Shown piece by piece: positions 25,249 through 33,296 of a stretch of 64,000 nt of DNA. How positions within the stretch are numbered: position 1 is the stretch's first letter; each line of letters starts with the position of its first letter. The stretch comes from Bowmanella dokdonensis. GTDB lineage: Bacteria > Pseudomonadota > Gammaproteobacteria > Enterobacterales > Alteromonadaceae. The translations under genes were made by a program, and so were the position numbers. Location of the stretch: assembly GCF_017254865.1 (NCBI RefSeq), contig NZ_JAFKCV010000001.1, positions 248,001 to 312,000 of the forward strand, written 5' to 3'. The notes beneath the pieces are model-generated. The model was not told the origin of the DNA. It saw nothing but the letters and a program-made list of their open reading frames with translations, and did no database searches.

Positions 25249-26139
25249 ATGTCTTCCCGATCCCCCTTGCAGCAATCCCTATGTACCCAACTGGCACAGC
25301 GGTTCAGAATGGGGCAGATGGCATTGGCAGATTTTTCCCACCATTGGTTGCCCCTGGCCAACCAACTGGCTGCAAGAGATAAGCCCTATATCCTTGGCCT
25401 GAACGGTGCACAGGGCAGTGGCAAGTCCACCCTGGCCGCCTGCCTGCAGGCTATTCTGGGTCAGGAATACGGCTTACAGGTGGCCACACTGTCCCTGGAC
25501 GATCTGTACTACCCCAAAGTTCACCGCCAGTGGCTGGCCAGGGAAGTTCACCCTTTACTGGCCACACGCGGAGTCCCCGGCACCCATGACGTGACCCTGG
25601 GCCTGGAACTGGTCCGTCGCTGCAGGGCCGGTCAGGCCCTGAGCCTGCCGCGTTTCGACAAAGCCTCGGACGATCGAAGCCTGGAGCCACAATGGCTGGA
25701 AGGGCCTATCGACCTCTTGATTCTGGAAGGCTGGTGTTTAGGGGCGGACCCGCAGAGCGAACAGCAACTGGCCGTCCCGGTCAATGATCTGGAGGCCAGG
25801 GAGGACATGGACGGTACCTGGCGCCGTTACGTAAACCAGTGCCTGGGCGGAGAATACCAGCGGCTGTTTGATCAACTGGACAGTCTGCTGATGCTGGCAG
25901 CACCCGATTGGTCGACGGTGATCCAGTGGCGGGCACAGCAGGAATCGCAGTTGAAGAAGACCCGTGGCCAGGGCATGGACGAGAGCCAACTCGCCCATTT
26001 TATGCTCTACTATCAGCGGCTCACCGAGCTGCAATTGAACAAGGCGCCACAACGGGTGGACTGCCTCTACCGGCTGGACAAACACAGGCATATTCATGAA
26101 GTTGTGCCAAAGGGAGAGCAACATGACTGGCAAATCTGA
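25249..26139 (+). CDS. P-loop kinase, glycerate-3-kinase-like
   Basis: The 296-residue cytosolic protein carries a Walker A motif GAQGSGKST (about residues 53-61), then SLDDLYYPK, RGVPGTHDVTLG, LPRFDKASDDR, and the Walker B-like DLLILEGWCLG. This series matches the D-glycerate 3-kinase (GLYK/Tda10) family, which phosphorylates glycerate with ATP. The sequence is full length for that group. It lies next to and overlaps the UPF0149 gene on the same strand and is divergent from the zinc receptor. The physiological substrate in bacteria is not certain from sequence alone. Confidence 0.82.
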   Translation: MSSRSPLQQSLCTQLAQRFRMGQMALADFSHHWLPLANQLAARDKPYILGLNGAQGSGKSTLAACLQAILGQEYGLQVATLSLDDLYYPKVHRQWLAREVHPLLATRGVPGTHDVTLGLELVRRCRAGQALSLPRFDKASDDRSLEPQWLEGPIDLLILEGWCLGADPQSEQQLAVPVNDLEAREDMDGTWRRYVNQCLGGEYQRLFDQLDSLLMLAAPDWSTVIQWRAQQESQLKKTRGQGMDESQLAHFMLYYQRLTELQLNKAPQRVDCLYRLDKHRHIHEVVPKGEQHDWQI

Positions 26140-26758
26140 GCCCTGTCTCAATAATCTGCAGACGCTTTGCGACCAGTACTGCGAGTTGTTGCGTGCGCCC
26201 TGCGAAATACAGGGACTCATCTTTGCGGTGGCGGCGGCCCCGGAAATCCCGCCGCCGCAAATCTGGATGGGCTGGGTGGTGATTGAGCCGGATCGGATAG
26301 ATCAGAACCTGGCCGACAGCCTGACCGGGTTGCTGATGGACTGTTTTAAGCTGCAACTGCAGGCCATGCGTGACGAGCAACTGGCCTTGCCACCGAATTG
26401 CCGGTACCACGGCGGCCTGACCCTGGATGAGCCCATGAGCCAGTGGTTCAGCGGCTGTCTGCTCGCCCATCAGCATCTGCAGGATCGCTGGCAAAAAGCC
26501 TGGCAGGCCATGCAGCGACAGAAACCTGACCGGGCACCAGAGGCAGCGAAAGACCTGAGCCACCTGTTACGTCTGTTCAGCACCTTCGCCAATATCCCTT
26601 TGGCACTTGAGCAGGCCGTCGAAAGAGGCAACCCTGAGCTGGAACATCAGTTGCCGGCCATTGCCGAGACCCTGCCCCGCGCCCTGAAGCAATATGTGGA
26701 TCTGGCCGGTGAACTGGCGGCTTATCTGCCCAATCAATTTGAGACCTTCACTTCTTAA
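26123..26758 (+). CDS. UPF0149 (YecA/YgfB-like) protein
   Basis: The 211-residue protein begins at the ATG at 26123, after AAAGGGAGAGCAAC; a start 27 bases earlier lacks a good site. The segment CEIQGLIFAVAAAPEIPPPQIWMGWV is typical of the UPF0149 family, and FANIPLALEQ and LPRALKQYVDLAGELAAYLP complete the all-helical fold. The C-terminal SEC-C zinc motif present in YecA is absent. The function of the family is poorly defined. The gene overlaps the kinase gene by 17 bp, indicating an operon. Confidence 0.7.
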   Translation: MTGKSEPCLNNLQTLCDQYCELLRAPCEIQGLIFAVAAAPEIPPPQIWMGWVVIEPDRIDQNLADSLTGLLMDCFKLQLQAMRDEQLALPPNCRYHGGLTLDEPMSQWFSGCLLAHQHLQDRWQKAWQAMQRQKPDRAPEAAKDLSHLLRLFSTFANIPLALEQAVERGNPELEHQLPAIAETLPRALKQYVDLAGELAAYLPNQFETFTS

Positions 26759-26825
26759 CATTTTTTAACCCCGTTGCCCGCTCCGAGGCGTTGTATGGAT
26801 GAACACCATAAAAAGGAGTGTGATT

Positions 26826-27473
26826 ATGCAAGCCCTGCAACCCTCTGTGTCTCCCCGTCCTTTGGCAGTAGTGTGCCGTGCACTGGTCTTTGTTGCGATG
26901 GCCGCAATGGTGACCTTTGCGCTCTTTGTGCTGATGGACGCTCTGACCCGTATCGATGAAACGCAGCGGGTGGAGCCGACAGCCTATGTGCCCGTCCAGC
27001 CGTTTATGGAGGAGCCTGAGCTGGAAGAGCCTATCCGCAAAGCGCTGCCCGAGCCACCAAAAGTCATGACCGCACCCGAACAGCATAAGCTGGAGCCCAT
27101 TGAGGAAAACAGCGGGCCTGGTATCGGCAACGAGTACCACCCGGTGACTCCTGGCGGTGGGCCGGGCATGGACCAACTGACGGTATTGGCCCCTTCCGAT
27201 GCGAGTGCGGTACCAGTACTCAGAATTGAGCCCAAATATCCCATGGAGGCGGCCCGCGATGGGATTGAGGGATGGGTGAAATTATCTTTTGATATCAATG
27301 CGCTGGGTCAGGTGGAGAATGTGCAGGTGTTGGACGCCGAACCGGCGAGGATTTTTGACCGTGAAGCCAGAAGAGCCTTGCTCAGATGGAAGTACAAGGC
27401 CAAAGTAGTGGAAGGCAGGGCCATCAGGCAAACAGGCCAGAGGGTAATGCTGAGTTTTAATCTGAGCAGTTAA
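26826..27473 (+). CDS. TonB energy-transducer protein
   Basis: Started at the ATG at 26826 after AAAAAGGAGTG, the product has 215 residues. An N-terminal membrane anchor (LAVVCRALVFVAMAAMVTFALFVLMD) is followed by a short acidic and proline-containing spacer and a TonB C-terminal domain (VLRIEPKYPMEAARDGIEGWV, VENVQVLDAEPARIFDREA, LLRWKYKAKVVEGR). TonB passes proton-motive energy from ExbBD to outer-membrane receptors. The Pro-rich spacer is short, suggesting a dedicated TonB2/3-type homologue. No exbB or exbD is adjacent. An ECF sigma gene follows 8 bp downstream, so the two are probably co-transcribed. The zinc receptor and the siderophore receptor in this window are possible clients. Confidence 0.88.
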   Translation: MQALQPSVSPRPLAVVCRALVFVAMAAMVTFALFVLMDALTRIDETQRVEPTAYVPVQPFMEEPELEEPIRKALPEPPKVMTAPEQHKLEPIEENSGPGIGNEYHPVTPGGGPGMDQLTVLAPSDASAVPVLRIEPKYPMEAARDGIEGWVKLSFDINALGQVENVQVLDAEPARIFDREARRALLRWKYKAKVVEGRAIRQTGQRVMLSFNLSS

Positions 27474-27481
27474 GGACGCAG

Positions 27482-28039
27482 ATGACCCTGAGTATTGTCA
27501 TCAAATCGATCTTTAATCTGGAGATCGGCAACGAGGAACTGATGCGCCGCTATGTGGTAAGCGGCGACAGCGCTCTTTTGACCCGGCTATACGACAATTG
27601 CGCAGATGACCTGTTTCATTATCTGGTCAGCCATACAGACAGGGAACTGGCCAAAGATATCAGCCAGAAAGCCTGGCTCAGGGTCATGGATAAACGCCAT
27701 CTGTACCGCAGCGACGGTCAGTTCAGGGCCTGGCTGTTTACATTGGCCCGTAACCTGATGATGGATGAATTCCGCCGCCTGCAGCGACAGCCAGTGTCAG
27801 AATACCTGGAAACGCCTGACACCCAGATGGATTTCACGGATTCGGATATACAAGGGCGTTTCGATCAGGCTCTGGCCGCCCTGCCTTTTTTACAAAGAGA
27901 GGCCTTTGTACTGCAACAGGAAGGTTTTGGTCTGCAGGATATCGCCGCTATCACGGGTGAGCCGGTGGAAACCATCAAGAGTCGTATTCGCTATGCAAGA
28001 AAGCAGCTCAGACAACTGCTGGAGATTAACCATGACTGA
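27482..28039 (+). CDS. ECF-family RNA polymerase sigma factor
   Basis: The 185-residue protein shows sigma region 2 (LTRLYDNCADDLFHYLVSH, AKDISQKAWLRVMDKRHLY, FRAWLFTLARNLMMDEFRR) and region 4 (ALAALPFLQREAFVLQQEGFGLQDIAAI, EPVETIKSRIRYARKQLRQLL). Size and layout are those of group 4 (ECF) sigma factors. The ATG at 27482 follows AAGGACGCAG. Its stop overlaps the start of a membrane protein gene by 8 bp, the position usually held by an anti-sigma factor. tonB lies directly upstream. Confidence 0.92.
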   Translation: MTLSIVIKSIFNLEIGNEELMRRYVVSGDSALLTRLYDNCADDLFHYLVSHTDRELAKDISQKAWLRVMDKRHLYRSDGQFRAWLFTLARNLMMDEFRRLQRQPVSEYLETPDTQMDFTDSDIQGRFDQALAALPFLQREAFVLQQEGFGLQDIAAITGEPVETIKSRIRYARKQLRQLLEINHD

Positions 28040-28631
28040 CCAGAAGGATCCCTTCGCCTCCCTTTACCGGCACAGAAAGCACCGGACCAACGCACCGAGG
28101 CAAAGCCGGGACTATATTCTGGCCAAGGCAGAGGATCGCAAGGCAGGGGCCAGACTGCAGTTCAACGTCTGGAACTGGACCCTGGGTCTGTCGCTTTGCG
28201 CAGCCGTACTGTTGCTGTTTCGTTTTGTGGGGGACTACCGCTACCAGATGCAAAGACCCACCATAGAAGCACAGACGGTCCAACTGCATCGGCTTAATCA
28301 GGAACAGAATTCTTTGCTGGCATCCATCAGCCAGATGAAGCAACAGACCCGGATCGAGCTGGCTGATAACTACGCCAGATACATGGATAACCGGGAACTG
28401 CTCAGTACCCATCACAGCAATTACGCCAGGCTGATGAATACGGAGGATGGCTGGCAGATTGAAACCTGCGAGCAGCAACTGCTGGTGCTGACCCGGGAGC
28501 TGGTGGACCAGATGCAGCAACGGAAGCTGTTTGAACAGGATCTGAAACGGGGCGATCAGATTGAAATAGCCTTCGATCAAAGCGGCAGGATCCTGGCAAT
28601 CAAGGGCCGCCATACCGGGCAAAGCTGCTGA
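28032..28631 (+). CDS. Single-pass membrane coiled-coil protein, possible anti-sigma factor
   Basis: The 199-residue product starts at an ATG that overlaps the sigma gene. It has a basic cytosolic N-terminus of about 50 residues, one membrane helix (WNWTLGLSLCAAVLLLFRFVG), and a Gln-rich, coiled-coil-prone periplasmic part (HRLNQEQNSLLASISQMKQQTRIELADNYARYM, LTRELVDQMQQRKLFEQDL). Position and topology fit an anti-sigma factor. However, no zinc-binding anti-sigma (ZAS) motif HxxxCxxC is present and the N-terminal part is short, so this is inference only. No known family is recognised. Confidence 0.7.
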   Translation: MTDQKDPFASLYRHRKHRTNAPRQSRDYILAKAEDRKAGARLQFNVWNWTLGLSLCAAVLLLFRFVGDYRYQMQRPTIEAQTVQLHRLNQEQNSLLASISQMKQQTRIELADNYARYMDNRELLSTHHSNYARLMNTEDGWQIETCEQQLLVLTRELVDQMQQRKLFEQDLKRGDQIEIAFDQSGRILAIKGRHTGQSC

Positions 28632-28639
28632 AGACTCCA

Positions 28640-29044
28640 ATGAATCCTGAGATTTCAGCCAGCTTTGAAGCCTACCCGCAAACAGCAGTCCGGTGGCTTT
28701 TATGGGCGCGCGAACTGATTTATCAGGAAGCGGCCGGCCGGTCGCTGGGACTGGTGCAGGAATCGCTGAAATGGGGTGAAGCCAGTTATCGGGTCAAAGG
28801 TGGCACTGCCATTCGCTTGGCCTGGAAAGCCAAACGGCCCCGAGCTATCCAGATTTTTTTTCACTGCCAGACTTGCCTGGTGGACACCTTCAGGGAGTTG
28901 TACCCTTATGAGTTTGAGTACCAGGGCAACAGGGCGATAGTGTTACCCCTTGACGGGCCGGTTAACGAACAAGCGCTGCGGCACTGCATTTCACTTGCCC
29001 TGCAGTATCATAGTCTGAAACATTTGCCCTTACTGGGCGCATGA
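28640..29044 (+). CDS. DUF1801 domain protein
   Basis: The 134-residue protein matches DUF1801 (YdhG-like fold): EAYPQTAVRWLLWARELIYQEA, ESLKWGEASYRVKGGTAIRLAWK, IQIFFHCQTCLVDTFRELYP, and a C-terminal ALRHCISLALQYHSLK helix. This fold occurs alone or fused in YdeI-type proteins such as the one at 48682. The biochemical role is unknown. It follows the membrane protein by 8 bp and is probably the last gene of the sigma-factor operon. Confidence 0.82.
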   Translation: MNPEISASFEAYPQTAVRWLLWARELIYQEAAGRSLGLVQESLKWGEASYRVKGGTAIRLAWKAKRPRAIQIFFHCQTCLVDTFRELYPYEFEYQGNRAIVLPLDGPVNEQALRHCISLALQYHSLKHLPLLGA

Positions 29045-29149
29045 TACCAACACGGCCTTGTCTGCGTGTGCGTCAGAAGACCTGTTGTCACGGCAATGAA
29101 GAGGAAATGGGGCTCTGCCCAGGCTGGCTTATTGATAAAGAGGTCATCT

Positions 29150-29437
29150 ATGTTTGTGGTGGTATTGACTTACCGGCGTCCTATTGAGGAGGTTGAGCGG
29201 CATCTGGCTGAGCATATCGACTTTCTGGATGCCCAGTACCAGGCGGGGGTGTTTGTTGCTTCCGGCCGCCGGGTGCCAAGAACCGGAGGGGTCATTCTGG
29301 CTATATCGGTCGACCAGGTCAGTCTGACACAGATTCTGGATCTCGACCCCTTCAAGCGCGAGGGGATAGCCGATTATGAGATTGTCGAGTTTGTTCCGAA
29401 CCGGACCAAGCCTGGTCTGGAAGCGCTGATGGAATGA
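29150..29437 (+). CDS. YciI family protein
   Basis: Started at the ATG at 29150, after AAGAGGTC, the protein has 95 residues and a ferredoxin-like YCII fold: FVVVLTYRRPIEEVERHLAEHIDFLDAQYQAG, FVASGRRVPRTGGVILA, DPFKREGIADYEIVEFVP. The His near residue 21 and the Asp in the DPF motif correspond to the conserved putative active-site pair. The function of the family is undefined, with possible small-molecule isomerase or hydrolase roles. A longer frame upstream has no ribosome site and no similarity. Confidence 0.85.
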   Translation: MFVVVLTYRRPIEEVERHLAEHIDFLDAQYQAGVFVASGRRVPRTGGVILAISVDQVSLTQILDLDPFKREGIADYEIVEFVPNRTKPGLEALME

Positions 29438-29482
29438 GTCCGGCAAGAGGCCGGCTGCAAAATTGTGCAAAAGGAGACGTCC

Positions 29483-30025
29483 ATGTTCAGGGAATTAGAA
29501 ACGCAGCGTTGCCTGCTCAGACCCTTTAAAGACAAAGACCTGACAATTTTTACCGCCTACCGGGATAATCCCAACGTAGCCAGATACCAGAGCTGGACAA
29601 ATTTTTCCTATGCTGAAGCCCTCGCCTTATATCAGGGCATGCAGGAGCAGGGGTTTGGATTGGCAGGAATCTGGTATCAGATAGCCATTGCCGACAGGCA
29701 TACCGACAAGCTTTTGGGCGATCTGGCGCTGTGTCTGGTCGGCCCGGATATGGCGGAGGTGGGTTTTACCATCGACCCACTCCATCAGGGCAGGGGGTAT
29801 GGCCGGGAGGGACTGAATGCTCTGCTGGGGTATCTTTTCGATACCCGGGGACATCTTACTGTCCGGGCTGTGACTGATGTTCGTAACCTGGCTTCCATTA
29901 GATTGCTGGAATCGGTTGGTTTCAAACAGCAAGGGCAAGCCCGGCAGGTGATTTTTAAAGGAGAGCCTGCTCAGGAGTATCTGTATGGCTGTAACCGGTG
30001 GGCATGGCTGGCCGCTGCCAGGTAG
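29483..30025 (+). CDS. GNAT-family N-acetyltransferase (RimJ/RimL-like)
   Basis: The ATG at 29483 follows AAAAGGAGACG and gives 180 residues. The GNAT order is visible: ETQRCLLRPFKDKDL (beta1), the acetyl-CoA pyrophosphate loop QGRGYGREGLNALLGYLF, and VRNLASIRLLESVGFKQQGQ near the C-terminus. RimJ/RimL-like enzymes acetylate protein N-termini or small amines using acetyl-CoA. The substrate cannot be inferred. It is on the same strand as YciI, 45 bp downstream. Confidence 0.9.
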   Translation: MFRELETQRCLLRPFKDKDLTIFTAYRDNPNVARYQSWTNFSYAEALALYQGMQEQGFGLAGIWYQIAIADRHTDKLLGDLALCLVGPDMAEVGFTIDPLHQGRGYGREGLNALLGYLFDTRGHLTVRAVTDVRNLASIRLLESVGFKQQGQARQVIFKGEPAQEYLYGCNRWAWLAAAR

Positions 30026-30624
30026 ATCCGCAGGCAGCCAAGAGAATTGCGGTAAGCTTTTGCTTTTGTCATCACAAATTTATCCGGGGAGTTTTCCAGC
30101 CAGGATTATCCTGAAAAATATTTTGGCCGTCCTGCTCGAAAGCATGTCGATGTGTCCCTGTAACTTGGAGCGAAAATTCATCGCGATGGGCTCTGATAAA
30201 TACTAAGGGGATGCTGAAAGTGTTCGAGGCGCTTCACCAGGAAAATGTGCAGCGAGGGTGTGGTCAGGCAAGCCGTTACACCGACTCTCAGACCATTCCC
30301 CAGCAATTCCCTTTGGACTCTTGGCCTTCTTCGTGGTGAATAACTTAAAAAGAGGGAAGGCATCGCCGTTTTGGCCTTTTACCTTTATAGGCTCTTCCAG
30401 GGCATGCTTGCTGTAAAAGATCTGTGAAGGCCAACCCGACGATGCCTCCCAACCATTTCTCTATCTGTATTAAGAGGTTGCCGTCAAACCATCTGCTGTA
30501 ACAGGTGGCGGCTGAAACGTTGCAACAGCTCAGATATTTAGGCTATAGCTCTGACATTGCTATACAAAAATTTCCACCTGCTTTGTTTAACACAGGTTAT
30601 GTGCACCTAAGGGAGTAAAACAGC
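30026..30624. other. 600-bp stretch with no supported gene
   Basis: No frame on either strand has a good start, codon pattern or recognisable similarity. The region contains a trace of the dispersed CTTTGTG..CTTCGTGGTGAATAAC repeat (30311-30344). The last 60 bases hold the likely promoter and the ribosome site GGGAG of the thioredoxin gene. It may be a decayed gene or a small RNA locus; neither is shown. Confidence 0.5.
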
Positions 30625-30963
30625 ATGAACATACACCATCAAGGTTTTAACCCAGACTATTCTGAAGAAGCCCTCACCCTTGAAGAGATCAGCCAGATAC
30701 AGGGCGATGCGATACTGGAGTTCGGAACGCCCTGGTGGGGGCATTGCCGGGCGGCCAGAGCCGCGGTGGAAGAAGCCATCAATGAATATCCGGGACTGGG
30801 CCATATTAAGATATATGACGGCAAGGGCAAACGACTGGGCCGCGCCTTTAAGGTAAAACTCTGGCCGACCCTGATACTGCTGCGCGATGGTAACGAAGTG
30901 TCTCGTCTTGTTCGGCCAATAGAGACAGACGAGGTCCGCCAGTTGCTGTCCAAGTTGGGTTAA
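30625..30963 (+). CDS. Thioredoxin-fold protein with one active-site cysteine
   Basis: The 112-residue cytosolic protein has the thioredoxin core: AILEFGTPWWGHCRAARAAVEEA, HIKIYDGKGKRLGRAFKVKLWPTLILLRDG, with the cis-Pro in WPTL. The usual WCGPC reads WWGHC (37-41). The nucleophilic first cysteine is a tryptophan (TGG) and only C41 remains, with no other Cys. It therefore cannot do normal dithiol-disulfide exchange and may act as a chaperone-like, glutathione-linked or monothiol protein, or may be degenerate. The start follows AAGGGAG. It precedes two NTF2-fold genes on the same strand. Confidence 0.85.
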   Translation: MNIHHQGFNPDYSEEALTLEEISQIQGDAILEFGTPWWGHCRAARAAVEEAINEYPGLGHIKIYDGKGKRLGRAFKVKLWPTLILLRDGNEVSRLVRPIETDEVRQLLSKLG

Positions 30964-31057
30964 TTAGTATAAGCATATGATGAATAAAGGAATGTTGACT
31001 TGTTTTGGCTCTGAGGATAGGTTGAATCAGTATGTCCATGTAAAAGGAATGTGAGCT

Positions 31058-31525
31058 GTGAACAAGATCTTTGCCTTCACTATGGCGTTACTGGCTGCCG
31101 GTCCCTTATGGGGCGAAGAGATTGAGATTAATCTGCACGACTTTGCACAGCAGTATTTCGCTGCCATGATCGCCACTCAGGCACCGGCTGCCACTGAAAA
31201 AGAGCTGGAAAACTACCTCGCCCTGCTCACTGACGATATCGGCCATACCCATTTGCCCTATGTTACCGACGATTCCCGCCAGCCCGACGGTAAGGAGCAA
31301 ATGCGCAAGGGCATGACCTATTATCTTGGGGCCCATACCGAATATCGTGCCGAACTGTTGGACGTATTTACCTTTAATAATTCAGCCGTTGCCATACGCT
31401 ATAGGAACAACGTCAAGGGTATACATCCTCAGAACAGCCAACCTATTGTCTATGCCCAGACAATGATGGAAGTTCTGGAAATGGAGAATGGCAAAGTGGC
31501 AGTTATACGTAAGTATCATGAGTAA
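31058..31525 (+). CDS. Exported NTF2-like/SnoaL-type protein
   Basis: A GTG start after AAAAGGAATG gives 155 residues with a signal peptide (MNKIFAFTMALLAAGPLWG). The mature part reads like an NTF2-fold SnoaL domain: FAQQYFAAMIATQAPAATEKELENYLALLTDDIGHTHLPY, KEQMRKGMTYYLG, VAIRYRNNVKG, MMEVLEMENGKVAVIRKYHE. Periplasmic location is expected. The ligand or reaction is unknown; SnoaL-like proteins range from isomerases to binding proteins. A second NTF2-fold gene follows at 31667 without a signal peptide. Confidence 0.78.
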   Translation: MNKIFAFTMALLAAGPLWGEEIEINLHDFAQQYFAAMIATQAPAATEKELENYLALLTDDIGHTHLPYVTDDSRQPDGKEQMRKGMTYYLGAHTEYRAELLDVFTFNNSAVAIRYRNNVKGIHPQNSQPIVYAQTMMEVLEMENGKVAVIRKYHE

Positions 31526-31666
31526 CCGCACTTTCTAGGCCGGGCAGGAGGCTTGCCAACCTGTACGCCAATACCTCCTTTTTGAGGCAGTTTGACGTTT
31601 TTGTTCGTTTATTTCTTATTCTTACGTTAGTTGAGAAAAAGCCTTTAACCAGAATGGAACAAGCAG

Positions 31667-32065
31667 ATGAATCAGCAAATTAAACCTAAAGCCGTGGTGG
31701 AGCGTTGGGTGGACTGCTTTAACCGGGCCGATACTGAAGGGCTTTGTGCTTTGTACCATGAGGATGCCGTTAACCATCAGGTAGTCACAGATCCCCTTGT
31801 CGGAATTGAAGCGATACGGTCACTGTTCGAGGTGGAGTTTGCCCGGGCGACCATGCATTGCAAGGTGGAGATGATCCATGAAGCAGGAGACTGGGCCATT
31901 ATGGAATGGTCGGATCCCCTGGGGTTGCGCGGCTGTGGTTTTTTTCATATCAGGGATGGCAAGATCCTGTTCCAGCGTGGCTATTTTGACCAGTTATCCT
32001 TTTTTCGCGCTCAGGGGTTGGACGTACCGGACGCCTACCTCGATGAGAAAAAACAGCAAAGATAG
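31667..32065 (+). CDS. Cytosolic nuclear-transport-factor-2-family (SnoaL-like) protein
   Basis: The 132-residue protein fits SnoaL_2/NTF2: VVERWVDCFNRADTEGLCALYHEDAVNHQVVTDPLVG, IRSLFEVEFARATMHCKVEMIHEAGDWAIMEWSDP, RGCGFFHIRDGKILFQRGYFDQLSFF. The cone-shaped fold can bind a small hydrophobic molecule. The function is unknown. It follows the exported NTF2 gene by 140 bp and precedes the ZIP transporter by 40 bp. Confidence 0.85.
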   Translation: MNQQIKPKAVVERWVDCFNRADTEGLCALYHEDAVNHQVVTDPLVGIEAIRSLFEVEFARATMHCKVEMIHEAGDWAIMEWSDPLGLRGCGFFHIRDGKILFQRGYFDQLSFFRAQGLDVPDAYLDEKKQQR

Positions 32066-32105
32066 GCTAACCGACCCTGGCCTCGGCAGGGCAGGGACCG
32101 GGTAA

Positions 32106-32846
32106 ATGGATACCCTGGGCTGGATCCTGGCAGGCGGACTGCTTATGAGCGCCATTGCCTTGGTGGGTGGGGTGACCACCCTGCTCAAACCCGCGACGCT
32201 GGAGCGTCTGCTGTTGCCCCTTATCGCATTGGCCGCAGGCACCCTGCTGGGCGGCGCGCTCTTCCATATGATCCCCAACGGCAGTGCTGCCCTGGAACCT
32301 TTGACTGCCGCGGTGTGGGTGGCGGCGGGATTTTCCACCTTTCTCGCTCTGGAGCAGTTTCTACAGTGGCATCAGACTCACAGGACACCGGGCGATGCAG
32401 GGCAGCCTGTTACCTACCTGATACTTACCGGCGACGCCATCCACAATTTTGTCGGCGGCCTGAGTGTCGCCAGCACTTTTCTGATCAATCCATCGGCCGG
32501 GATTGTCGCCTGGATCGCCGCCGCTGCTCATGAAGTTCCCCAGGAGCTGGGGGACTTTGGCATTCTGGTACACGGAGGCTTCAAACGCCGCCGGGCCTTG
32601 CTGTGGAATTTCATCTGCGCGCTGACCTTTCCTATCGGCGCACTGCTGGCATATCTTCTTTCACGGCAGTTGGAGGTATCGGGGTTGGTATTGTTCGGCT
32701 CGGGCACCTTTATTTATATCGCCGCCTCGGACCTGGTGCCGGAAATCAAACTGCACAAAAGCCTGGGAGCAGCCGCCATACACTTCGGGTGCTTTGGCAT
32801 TGGGATGGCGATTACCCTGCTAATCGCCTATGCCTTTCACGTCTGA
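32106..32846 (+). CDS. ZIP-family divalent metal transporter
   Basis: The 246-residue protein has about seven membrane helices and the two ZIP metal-path helices: LTGDAIHNFVGGLSVAS (TM4) and AAHEVPQELGDFGILVHGGF (TM5, the HExPxExGD signature). ZIP proteins import zinc, iron or manganese into the cytosol. The short cytosolic loop after TM3 lacks a long His stretch. With the ZnuD-like receptor it could serve zinc uptake, but no Zur-like palindrome was seen upstream, so the link is only inferred. The ATG at 32106 is the natural start. Confidence 0.9.
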   Translation: MDTLGWILAGGLLMSAIALVGGVTTLLKPATLERLLLPLIALAAGTLLGGALFHMIPNGSAALEPLTAAVWVAAGFSTFLALEQFLQWHQTHRTPGDAGQPVTYLILTGDAIHNFVGGLSVASTFLINPSAGIVAWIAAAAHEVPQELGDFGILVHGGFKRRRALLWNFICALTFPIGALLAYLLSRQLEVSGLVLFGSGTFIYIAASDLVPEIKLHKSLGAAAIHFGCFGIGMAITLLIAYAFHV

Positions 32847-32922
32847 GCAAAATCTGAATCCGGTTGGCCACCATGTGAAGGTTTTTATGGAGCAATCCCA
32901 CATTTTCCAGGGCAGGCCTTAG

Positions 32923-33185
32923 GGCGTGTTTATCTTTCATATTGTTACTCTGCTGGAGGCCATTTTTTTGCCCAGCAAGGAAGAAGGAGTGCGGTTTAGT
33001 GGGCCTAAATAAGCGACTGATGACGCCGCTGGACGGAAAAATGGCCCCAGCCCAAAGGGGTGAGGCTAAAAATTCCTCACTCTGCGTTGCTCCCAACTTG
33101 TTTAGATGGCTAAACGGCGTTACTCGCGCCTTGATTGAGGGATTTTTAGCTCTCAACAGAGACCAATATGAAAGATAAACACGCT
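32923..33185. mobile_element. MITE-like non-autonomous element, copy 2
   Basis: This 263-bp element is opposite in orientation to copy 1 at 11177. Its ends are nearly perfect inverted repeats: the left end GGCGTGTTTATCTTTCATAT and the right end, read inward, AGCGTGTTTATCTTTCATAT, with one mismatch. TTAG (32919-32922) and CTAG (33186-33189) flank it, a target duplication with one change. The interior matches copy 1 along most of its length, including a shared segment reading CGCTTATTT.GGCCCACTA on the reverse strand. It encodes no transposase. It sits between the ZIP gene and a DUF4287 gene and interrupts neither. Confidence 0.82.
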
Positions 33186-33296
33186 CTAGGCTGCGCAGAA
33201 TCAGATACCGAAAATACTTTATTGTACCGGTCTATTTGATGGGTTTCTGTTCGACTAACAGGTATCAAGTAAGCCGGATCAATGTGGAGAACAAAT

